Assembly: GCF_014859565.1 (NCBI RefSeq)
Contig: NZ_JACUUA010000028.1
Span: forward strand, 1 to 27,749
From: Marinospirillum sp.
GTDB taxonomy: Bacteria > Pseudomonadota > Gammaproteobacteria > Pseudomonadales > Halomonadaceae
Direction of reading: 5' to 3'
Length of the DNA: 27,749 bases
In this document: positions 1-6,069 of the stretch, piece after piece
Position numbering within the stretch: position 1 is the first letter of the stretch
Layout: the number at the start of each line of letters is the position of its first letter
Translations under genes and position numbers: made by a program
Notes under the pieces: generated by a model
Database searches by the model: none
What the model was told of the DNA's origin: nothing
What the model saw: only the letters and a program-made list of their open reading frames with translations

Positions 1-51
1 GTTGGAAGCCTCGCCCGTGGCGCTTTAGCGCTTAGGGCGGGGAGCAGTCAC
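1..51 (+). mobile_element. Right end of an IS200/IS605-like (IscB/HEARO-type) element, cut by window start
   Basis: The first 51 bases match 24128-24178 with a single mismatch (T versus G in the inner loop). The unit holds the stem CCTCGCCC/GGGCGGGG around a smaller CGC/GCG hairpin and ends in GCAGTCAC. A subterminal hairpin followed by a short conserved tail is typical of IS200/IS605-family right ends, and this form resembles the 3' end of HEARO/IscB elements. The sequences diverge right after GCAGTCAC in both copies, which fixes the element edge at 51. The rest of the element lies outside the window, so it cannot be said whether a transposase, IscB or only an RNA precedes it. Confidence 0.6.
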
Positions 52-243
52 CAGCAGCCAGAAGCTATTTATTGCTACTGGCTGGATCGCATGAGCAGAA
101 AGCGAATAGATTACGGTCGCCAAGCTGCCGTAGAGGTTTAAAGTGACATAAGTGCCCTGCTGGCAGCGATTAGAGGCCAGCAAAACCTGGGCAACCAAAT
201 AGGTGAGAGTTCCTGTCCATCCAATCAGCGTCAGCCAGTCCAC
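25..243 (-). CDS. Small inner-membrane protein, CBU_0592-like, 3' end replaced by element sequence
   Basis: Encodes 72 residues from a GTG start with an AAGGA ribosome site seven bases upstream. The pattern LIGWTGTLTYL..., a central LNLYGS and C-terminal INSFW resembles the CBU_0592 family of small proteins with three membrane segments and no firm biochemical role. The reading frame enters the IS200/IS605-like right end at base 51, so the last residues TAPRPKR and the TAA stop are encoded by the element. The native C-terminus is therefore lost, probably by only a few residues of the last membrane helix, and the product may still be functional. It lies 35 bp after ftsZ on the same strand and could be co-transcribed with it. 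Confidence 0.6.
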   Translation of the reverse strand: MDWLTLIGWTGTLTYLVAQVLLASNRCQQGTYVTLNLYGSLATVIYSLSAHAIQPVAINSFWLLVTAPRPKR

Positions 244-278
244 AGGTCAATCCTTCTTGCTGTCAATCAGTGCATTCA

Positions 279-1511
279 TTACGCCCGAGCCTGCCTGCGC
301 AAGAAAGTCGGTATATCCAGCTCTTCCATCGCCCGATCTCGCATATTTTTAGATGGACGCTCAGTGGTGCCAGACTCCGGTGCTGCACCAAAAGGAAAGC
401 GGGAAATACTGGCAGGCGGCAAATCCTCATGTTTTGACCATTCATACGAGCGCTCAGGTTGAGCGACTTTATTCATCTGCACAGGATTGATGACAACCTG
501 TGGCACCTCTTTGTGCTGCAACCCTGTGGCCACTACAGTCACACGAATGCGATCCCCCATGGATGGATCAATGGAGGTTCCCACAATGACATTCGTGTCA
601 TCAGAAGCCAATTCTGCCATGGCTTCAGAGATCTCACTGAACTCACCTAACCCAAGGTCATCACTGGCCGTGACATTGACCAGAATGCCTGATGCATCAC
701 GCAGATCTAGATCATCCAAAAAGGGGGAATGGATCGCCTGCTCAACCGCCAGTCGGGCACGCTGTTCGCCTTCGGCCATTCCCACACCCATCATGGACAG
801 CCCGGTGTTTTTCATGACAGTCGTGACATCCGCAAAATCCAGGTTAATCATGCCAGGACAGGTGATCAGTTCGGCAATACCCTGGACTGCGTTCAGCAAT
901 ACATCATTGGCCTGCGCAAAGGCTTCGGTCAGACTGACCTTGCGACCTAAGGCGGTCAGCAGTTTTTCATTGGGGATGGTGATCATTGAATCCGCTTCAC
1001 TGATCAACTGATCTATGCCTTCTTCAGCCGCCAGATGCCGCTTTTTCCCTTCAAAGCCAAAGGGGCGGGTGACCACGGCCACTGTCAAAATGCCTAACTC
1101 ACGAGCGATTCTTGCAATCACCGGTGCAGCACCCGTACCGGTACCGCCACCCATGCCTGCGGTGATAAACACCATGTCCGCACCCGACAGCATGCCTTTA
1201 ATCAGGTCGCGATCCGCCTCTGCAGCGGCGCGTCCTTGTTCAGGGCGTGCTCCGGCACCTAATCCTCGGGTCAATTTTGCGCCAAGCTGCAAGGTGGCGC
1301 ATTCTTGGCGCAGTGCTGACAACGCCTGGGCATCGGTGTTGGTGCAGATGTAATCAACCCCACGAATGCCTCTGGCAATCATGTGGGCAACGGCATTGCC
1401 GCCGCCCCCGCCTACGCCAATGACACGGATTTTGGCTCCCTCAGCGTGATCAGTGCTCGACAACACATCAAAAACCAGATCAGGGGTGGAAGGATGAGCA
1501 ACACGATCCAT
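279..1511 (-). CDS. ftsZ: Accessory FtsZ, full-length tubulin-like GTPase
   Basis: About 410 aa. It carries the tubulin signature GGGTGTG (residues 121-127), the GVGGGGGNAV nucleotide loop near residue 32, and the synergy loop NLDFADV near 223-229 with the catalytic acidic residues. A variable linker leads to the C-terminal peptide LDIPTFLRRQ, which in FtsZ proteins binds FtsA and ZipA. All parts needed for GTP hydrolysis and polymerisation are present. The start at 1511 is chosen over an in-frame ATG at 1559 because AGGAG lies six bases upstream. The neighbours are a reverse transcriptase and pilus genes, not ftsA/lpxC, so this is probably a second, element-borne copy. Usual motifs are altered, for example GAGARPEQG and GLSMMGVGMAEGEQRA, as expected for a divergent paralogue. 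It might interact with or disturb the host division ring, which is inference. Confidence 0.93.
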   Translation of the reverse strand: MDRVAHPSTPDLVFDVLSSTDHAEGAKIRVIGVGGGGGNAVAHMIARGIRGVDYICTNTDAQALSALRQECATLQLGAKLTRGLGAGARPEQGRAAAEADRDLIKGMLSGADMVFITAGMGGGTGTGAAPVIARIARELGILTVAVVTRPFGFEGKKRHLAAEEGIDQLISEADSMITIPNEKLLTALGRKVSLTEAFAQANDVLLNAVQGIAELITCPGMINLDFADVTTVMKNTGLSMMGVGMAEGEQRARLAVEQAIHSPFLDDLDLRDASGILVNVTASDDLGLGEFSEISEAMAELASDDTNVIVGTSIDPSMGDRIRVTVVATGLQHKEVPQVVINPVQMNKVAQPERSYEWSKHEDLPPASISRFPFGAAPESGTTERPSKNMRDRAMEELDIPTFLRRQARA

Positions 1512-1519
1512 GAAGGACT

Positions 1520-1562
1520 CCTGTGTTAAATAAGTTTTCAAATAAATGCAATTTAACACAGG
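1520..1562 (-). promoter_or_regulatory. 12-bp perfect inverted repeat covering the ftsZ ribosome site
   Basis: CCTGTGTTAAAT (1520-1531) and ATTTAACACAGG (1551-1562) are exact reverse complements around a 19-base AT-rich loop. On the transcript, the downstream arm ends in CACAGG, and the AGGAG of the ftsZ ribosome site overlaps it. A folded mRNA would hide that site; alternatively the repeat is a DNA operator for a dimeric repressor. No T-run follows, so it is not a terminator. Confidence 0.6.
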
Positions 1563-1633
1563 CGATCAAGATTGCGGATGCAAAGCTGTGGGGATTCAAT
1601 GATTTATCCTGCCAGAATAAGACCTTGCCTGGC

Positions 1634-2803
1634 TTAAGACGCCCGGATCATTGCAGTCGATGCTATGAAAGGAATTTTATTTCGCTCGCTATGGGCAATT
1701 CGAAGCATTCTTAATGCTTGTGCATCCAGATACTCTTTAACATCGGCCTTGTTGCCAACAAGTCCGTAGTAGCTCATGAATTGGGTGTTCTTTTTTTGCA
1801 TTAGCTTGAATGCAGGTAATGACTGATGCCTTGAAACAAAAGCACGGATAAAAGAAGCCATGCGGCTAAGACGGTGACCTAGTTTTTTGGTTTGGATGTG
1901 GAGCGCCTGGTTTTCGTAGTGGTATCCAAGGAAGGTCAGTCCTTCCTTGCCTAGCGTTCCGGATTGAACTTTCTCGGGTGAAATGGCAAGACCCCACCGA
2001 TCAAGAACTAACGCATGACGTCGGTAATGCTGATTCAGGTCTACACGGGCATCTTGGCGATGTATCAGCAGCAAATCATCTTCGAACTGGAAGACTACAG
2101 CTGCATCATCGAGCGAAAGGGCTACAGCCTGGTACAAAAGATTTGCAAGGTGATGGGAAGCACCCGCACCTAAAAATAGCCCTTGCTGCAGCTCAGGCTG
2201 AATAAATAGTTCGCTGCGATATTCAAAAAGAAACTGCTCAAACGCCTGGTGCTCTTTGCTGAATCGCCTGCCATTAACATCCATCCCGGCTTTGTGTGCC
2301 AAAAACCGCTGGGCTCGCAAGAGCATGCTGGCAGTGATGTTCAGGTAGGCTTTTTGCAAGTCCAAACGAATAAACTGCGCTGGCTTGCTGGCATCCAAAA
2401 GACCGCGCACCTCCAAAATGAAGCGCCAATAGTTTTGAGCGCCTCCAACCAATGATCGAGTCAACACTAAAGGTTTTGGAATGTCAGAGTATTTCATGGA
2501 TACTGCCGAGCGATGACCTTTTGCCGTGCCGACTCTAATCTGGTTAATACCTTTGCGGTCTTTATTAATTTTAGGGAAGTGTGGATTGCGAAGATTTGTA
2601 CTCTCCGCCTTCTCGAGATATTTCTTTGCTTGGGCCGATAGCCATGCATTATGCATCTTGCGTGTCTGACTGGCGGTTAGATAGGGAACTCCTTTCTTTG
2701 CAACACCCTCCCGATCAAGGTGCTTTACATTGAAAGATTTGTACAGAAAATCCACGTAATCTTTTGATGTTGAAGCCCTTGTTTTCGGGAGTTTTTGAGG
2801 CAT
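1634..2803 (-). CDS. Reverse transcriptase, possibly DGR-like
   Basis: About 389 aa from the ATG at 2803, preceded by AAGGA; an in-frame ATG at 2863 exists but lies inside a hairpin and lacks a ribosome site. Reverse-transcriptase motifs appear in order: the first catalytic Asp in RLDLQKAYLNI (near 148), QGLFLGAGASHHLANLLY (near 207-224), the active-site FEDDLLLI (240-247, FEDD in place of the usual YxDD) and FLGYHY at the start of the thumb (291-296). No maturase or HNH domain is visible, which argues against a group II intron. It starts downstream of a secreted repeat-protein gene, an arrangement seen in diversity-generating retroelements. No template repeat was found, so a stand-alone or defence-type reverse transcriptase remains possible. 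Retron type is less likely because there is almost no room for an msr-msd upstream. Confidence 0.85.
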   Translation of the reverse strand: MPQKLPKTRASTSKDYVDFLYKSFNVKHLDREGVAKKGVPYLTASQTRKMHNAWLSAQAKKYLEKAESTNLRNPHFPKINKDRKGINQIRVGTAKGHRSAVSMKYSDIPKPLVLTRSLVGGAQNYWRFILEVRGLLDASKPAQFIRLDLQKAYLNITASMLLRAQRFLAHKAGMDVNGRRFSKEHQAFEQFLFEYRSELFIQPELQQGLFLGAGASHHLANLLYQAVALSLDDAAVVFQFEDDLLLIHRQDARVDLNQHYRRHALVLDRWGLAISPEKVQSGTLGKEGLTFLGYHYENQALHIQTKKLGHRLSRMASFIRAFVSRHQSLPAFKLMQKKNTQFMSYYGLVGNKADVKEYLDAQALRMLRIAHSERNKIPFIASTAMIRAS

Positions 2804-2857
2804 TGCCGAAGAATTCCTTGTTAGCGGAGGTGGATAACCTGCTCTTGCTGGGCGACG

Positions 2858-2876
2858 CTGCATTTTTCGAATGCAG
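2858..2876 (-). other. Hairpin just after the adhesin stop codon (DGR-like position)
   Basis: On the minus strand CTGCATT, loop CGAAA and AATGCAG form a perfect 7-bp stem starting 11 bases after the TAA of the adhesin gene. No T-run follows, so it is not an intrinsic terminator. Known diversity-generating retroelements often have a 7-10 bp hairpin with a GNRA-like loop right after the variable repeat. The loop here contains GAAA. Confidence 0.5.
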
Positions 2877-2887
2877 TGCCTCTTTTA

Positions 2888-3907
2888 TTAGTTGCAACTC
2901 ACGGACTTTATTGCACTTCTCATATACCTCGCAGTACGTACCCACCCATACTCCGTGCACTGAGTCCAATTCACGTCCCCGCCCCTCTCCGTATACTTGG
3001 TGCACTGGTACTCCTCACGGTAAACGTATTGATTGGCGATGCCGTACCGAATTTTAGTGCTATTAGTCAGGCCAAGTTCAGCGGGCGTATGATAAGTCAA
3101 CGAGCACGACGCCTGGGACGCAAGTTTGGCGTCCGTTACTGCGTTGTCAGCTAGTTTCGCTGTTGTAACCGCAGCCGCCGCCAGCTGTGTCGTCCCCACC
3201 GCACCGGCACTGATTTTTGCGCCAGTCACTGCATTCGCCGCCAGCTGTGTCGTAGCCACCGCACCGGCACTGATTTTTGCGCCTGTCACTGCATTTGCCG
3301 CCAGCTGACGCGTACCCACCGCACCGTCCCCGATCTTGTCGCTCGTCACAGCACCCGCAGCAATGTGCGTGGTGCCCACAGCATTGGATGCCAGCTCCCG
3401 GCTCTGGATGGCATTTTCAATCAGCTTCAAGCCGGTGATGGAGCTGGCGCGAATCTGATCACCACCCACAGCATCGGCGCGCACATGCTGCTGTGCAACG
3501 GCATCATTGGCAATCTGTGTCTCGCCCACGGCACCGGTGGCGATATTGGAGCCCACCACCTGATGTGTTTGCCAGTCCCAGATTGGATTGCCTTCGGCAT
3601 CCACGGCACCGGTTTCTTTGCACACCTGCAGGTCACCGGTGGCATCAAAGCGTGAGACCATGGCTGTGCGTTCATCGCAGACCTGCAGATCCGGTGCAAT
3701 CAGGGTTGCATGAGCACCACCGGCTGCATCACCGCCAATCACATTCAGATCACTGCTGATCTCCAAAGAGCCGCTTGAAGAGGTCACCAGACCAATCGAA
3801 CTGGCCGAGGCAGAAGCACCGGTGAAGAGTAATGATAAAACCAGCAGTCCGCTGCCCAGGGTTCGCCATTGAAGCAGGCGAGACGCTTTGTTTCGAGTCG
3901 ACTTCAT
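2888..3907 (-). CDS. Secreted tail-fibre-like repeat protein, candidate pilus-tip adhesin
   Basis: 339 aa with an N-terminal signal peptide (hydrophobic core GSGLLVLSLLF, likely cut after SASA near residue 36). The middle, roughly residues 110-260, is made of short repeats of the type NAVTGAKISAGAVGTTQLAA, as in phage tail fibres and other trimeric or beta-helical shafts. The final 75 residues differ: four Cys, many Tyr and Trp, and a doubled QCT(K/E)Y motif. This looks like a disulfide-stabilised binding tip. A GGAGG site five bases before the ATG supports the start. It follows the pilus operon, the place where R64 carries the PilV adhesin, and precedes the reverse transcriptase. It has no prepilin leader, so it is not itself a PilV homologue, and its link to the pilus is inferred from position. 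Confidence 0.7.
   Translation of the reverse strand: MKSTRNKASRLLQWRTLGSGLLVLSLLFTGASASASSIGLVTSSSGSLEISSDLNVIGGDAAGGAHATLIAPDLQVCDERTAMVSRFDATGDLQVCKETGAVDAEGNPIWDWQTHQVVGSNIATGAVGETQIANDAVAQQHVRADAVGGDQIRASSITGLKLIENAIQSRELASNAVGTTHIAAGAVTSDKIGDGAVGTRQLAANAVTGAKISAGAVATTQLAANAVTGAKISAGAVGTTQLAAAAVTTAKLADNAVTDAKLASQASCSLTYHTPAELGLTNSTKIRYGIANQYVYREEYQCTKYTERGGDVNWTQCTEYGWVRTARYMRSAIKSVSCN
3179..3358 (-). repeat. Three tandem 60-bp units in the adhesin shaft
   Basis: Units begin at 3179, 3239 and 3299, each starting CCGCCAGCTG on the plus strand. The first two are nearly identical (a few substitutions in 60 bp); the third keeps only the framework. Each encodes 20 residues, so unit number can change without frameshift. 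The near-identity points to recent duplication and possible length variation by slippage or recombination. Confidence 0.85.
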
Positions 3908-3993
3908 GGAAACCTCCAGCGAGTCAGAGTCATTGATATGATGTTTGTGCCTTTAATATGTCCAAAGTCAAAAGACTAGGGATTTAACGGGGG

Positions 3994-4755
3994 TTATGGC
4001 TGATCACCTGCAGTGACAGTGCGCTGCCCTTTAAATTGCTGCCAGTAATACTCAGCAAAAGCAGCATCGATCACATTGGATGGCGGGTTGGGTGATGGGT
4101 AGGCAAACCCGGCTGAAATCCACTGGACATTCCATGGCGCACCAGAAGCCCAGACCACGGCATGCTCGACGCCATCCTGATTAATGTAAATATCAAAACG
4201 AGCCTCAGCACCGCGTCGCTCTCGAACCCACTGAGCGATCATTCCTTGCTGTTGAGGATTAATCTCAACAGAAGCTAAGGGGTAGGCTTTATCGATCCGA
4301 CCGGATGATGTGTATTCATGAACAATCAGTCGCCCACCTGCGAAGTCTCGAGCATAACCAAACCGTACATCTGATGGACTGTAACTATCCGCCTCAGCGT
4401 TACTCCATTTTCGGTAGCTCCAAAACAACGCGTCCGGTAAGGCTTTTGCTCTTAAGCGCATTTCAGTCAAGCCGAACGCCTGTGACAAGGTTGGCTGTCG
4501 CTCCATCATCACAAAAGCAGAAGTGAGTCCGACAAAGAACAGTACAGCAAACACGAGGCGCAGCATCCATAGACCCAAGGTGCGCCCAATCTGAAGCAGC
4601 AGACTTTCCTCGATTTCAACCCAGGCCTTTGACCCCCCTTCAGACAAAGAACTGTGCGCCGGTTTTAGCGGTGCTTCATTGGGTGCCGCCCCTTGCATAG
4701 CACGAGCCTTCGACTCATCAAGCTCAGAACGACCGGGCATGGGCTGAAAGCTCAT
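3994..4755 (-). CDS. Single-pass membrane protein of unknown function in the pilus operon
   Basis: 253 aa that I do not recognise. A soluble, charged N-terminus of about 75 residues is followed by one membrane helix (LWMLRLVFAVLFFVGLTSAFVM) and a periplasmic part of about 150 residues rich in Trp and Tyr. The ATG overlaps the stop of the preceding gene as ATGA, so the two are translationally coupled. Being last in the tightly packed pilus operon, it is probably an inner-membrane accessory factor of the pilus, or links the pilus to the conjugation machine. Some IncI transfer proteins share this one-helix layout, but no specific motif supports a name. Confidence 0.7.
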   Translation of the reverse strand: MSFQPMPGRSELDESKARAMQGAAPNEAPLKPAHSSLSEGGSKAWVEIEESLLLQIGRTLGLWMLRLVFAVLFFVGLTSAFVMMERQPTLSQAFGLTEMRLRAKALPDALFWSYRKWSNAEADSYSPSDVRFGYARDFAGGRLIVHEYTSSGRIDKAYPLASVEINPQQQGMIAQWVRERRGAEARFDIYINQDGVEHAVVWASGAPWNVQWISAGFAYPSPNPPSNVIDAAFAEYYWQQFKGQRTVTAGDQP

Positions 4756-5498
4756 CGGTTAAACCTTGAGTAGAAGTCAACAATTTCATCTAGGCTTCCG
4801 GTGACAGGTATCGAAACATGCCGCATGTGAATCGTGAGCGTTTGTTCCCACTGATTCCACTGATCGGTCAGCACTGCTGAGTTTTTGGTCAGGCTTGCCA
4901 GGTACGGTGTGCGCTTCAGAGGCTCGGCTTCATCAGATTCACTCTCAAGATCAGGCACGTTGTAAGCAAAGCCGCGCACCGGCTCGCCAATGCGAATCAG
5001 CTGTCCATCAATAACCGCCATCTGCGAGTCCAGGAAAATGGCTTCAAGCTTGGGCTGCTGAGCCTTTTCTACAAGTCCAAGCAGATTATGAGGGCCAGAA
5101 GCCAGAAACCGCTCCGTTAAACTCAGTTCTTTCTTTTCCTCTTCAGGGCTTTCGATATTGACCCCTTGAACCTGTTCAGGTGCAACCACCACAGGAATCT
5201 TGGGCGTTTCAAAAGCCTTCCTGTTGATGGACTGTAAAACGTCCGCAGTCTGGTTTCGAGAAGGCTGATTCGATGAATCCGTTCTTCCGCCCGAACTGAT
5301 TTGCACCGGTGCCAAATGGGTCAAGCCATCACGGGCGCTGACTTCAGATGAAGACTGCGTGGAGCCCATGACCGGCAGGCGTGAGAACTGACGCTCAAGC
5401 CCCTGAAAAGCGGTATAACCTCCCCACACCAAGCCCCCCGCTAACGCCAAGGCGATCAGTTTTTTCTGATCAACACTTTTTGCATTCTTGCCCTTCAT
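4752..5498 (-). CDS. PilP/GspB-like inner-membrane pilus assembly protein
   Basis: 248 aa. A short basic N-terminus and one membrane helix (KLIALALAGGLVWGGYTAF) are followed by a low-complexity Ser/Pro/Gln linker. A C-terminal domain from about residue 150 carries the pattern LEAIFLDSQMAVIDGQLIRIG..., a run ending in KNSAVL, and EQTLTIH. This pattern of a stored AVIDGQ-like turn followed by beta strands resembles the secretin-contacting domains of PilP, MshK and GspB. The likely role is to join the inner-membrane platform to the PilN secretin. A GAGG ribosome site lies seven bases before the ATG. It sits 13 bp after the preceding gene and overlaps the next. Confidence 0.6.
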   Translation of the reverse strand: MKGKNAKSVDQKKLIALALAGGLVWGGYTAFQGLERQFSRLPVMGSTQSSSEVSARDGLTHLAPVQISSGGRTDSSNQPSRNQTADVLQSINRKAFETPKIPVVVAPEQVQGVNIESPEEEKKELSLTERFLASGPHNLLGLVEKAQQPKLEAIFLDSQMAVIDGQLIRIGEPVRGFAYNVPDLESESDEAEPLKRTPYLASLTKNSAVLTDQWNQWEQTLTIHMRHVSIPVTGSLDEIVDFYSRFNR

Positions 5499-5511
5499 AA
5501 AAAAACCTCGA

Positions 5512-6069
5512 TCAGCTGTGGTTGGGGTTGGTGCGAATTAAAAGACAAACCGGCGAGAGGTTGGCACGTATGCGATCTGAGTCGTAGGTGTGTGAAAAGC
5601 TCACATCCAATTGACCGATACTCAGGTCGCTACGCATCTGAGACAGCCTTAACACGCCATCCAGAATCTCAGTAAAATGTCGGCCTTCCACCCGCACCAC
5701 CTCATCATCCGTTGCGATGCACACCTTGATCAGCGGCAGCGGTGTGCCATCAGAAGCCTGAACAGCATCCACTGATTGAACACTTAAGCGGTCTTTGTTC
5801 AGATTCAGGTAGCGATCCAACTCAAGACGCTGATGGAGTGATGTCAGGTCCGGTACGTCACCTTCACTTAAATACATGAAGGCATCATCCCAGCGCTGCG
5901 CATCCGCCGTCAGTGTTTGTAATGCCTGCTCAAAGCGATGAATGCTTTGTGTATTACTTGCTTGAATCCGGGTGCGCTGATCAATCAATCCGGACAGCTG
6001 ATGACCGGCATAAGCCAGAACCCCTGCCACAATCAACCCGGCCAGCAGGCGCATGCTTTGAATGTTCAT
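5512..6069 (-). CDS. PilO/GspM-like alignment protein with coiled coil
   Basis: About 185 aa. An N-terminal membrane helix (LLAGLIVAGVLAYAGHQL) is followed by a coiled-coil-like stretch to about residue 60 and a small globular periplasmic domain. This layout is that of the PilO/GspM alignment subunits of type IV pili and type II secretion, though sequence alone gives no diagnostic motif. The start at 6069 is preferred over 6075 because its ATG overlaps the stop of pilO as ATGA, and the GGGGAGGA ribosome site is at a better distance. Coupling to pilO suggests that the two products act in one complex. Confidence 0.6.
   Translation of the reverse strand: MNIQSMRLLAGLIVAGVLAYAGHQLSGLIDQRTRIQASNTQSIHRFEQALQTLTADAQRWDDAFMYLSEGDVPDLTSLHQRLELDRYLNLNKDRLSVQSVDAVQASDGTPLPLIKVCIATDDEVVRVEGRHFTEILDGVLRLSQMRSDLSIGQLDVSFSHTYDSDRIRANLSPVCLLIRTNPNHS

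Noticed and set aside
487..1011. 174-codon open frame on the plus strand within ftsZ
   Set aside because: Antisense shadow of a conserved FtsZ coding region; composition is that of a reversed frame.
1560..1633. Template repeat (TR) for the putative DGR between RT and ftsZ
   Set aside because: The gap shows no similarity to the adhesin 3' end beyond a few bases; it mainly contains the ftsZ leader.
1634..2863. Group II intron with maturase
   Set aside because: No maturase or endonuclease domain follows the RT thumb, and no intron domain V/VI-like hairpin was seen after the gene.
2804..2890. Retron msr-msd upstream of the RT
   Set aside because: The RT start is within 90 bases of the adhesin stop codon, too short for a usual msr-msd; only one small hairpin is present.
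3179..3358. CRISPR array
   Set aside because: The 60-bp repeats are contiguous and coding, without unique spacers.
3000..3907. R64-type shufflon with inverted sfx repeats and a recombinase
   Set aside because: No inverted recombination repeats or alternative tip segments were seen, and no site-specific recombinase is encoded in the window.
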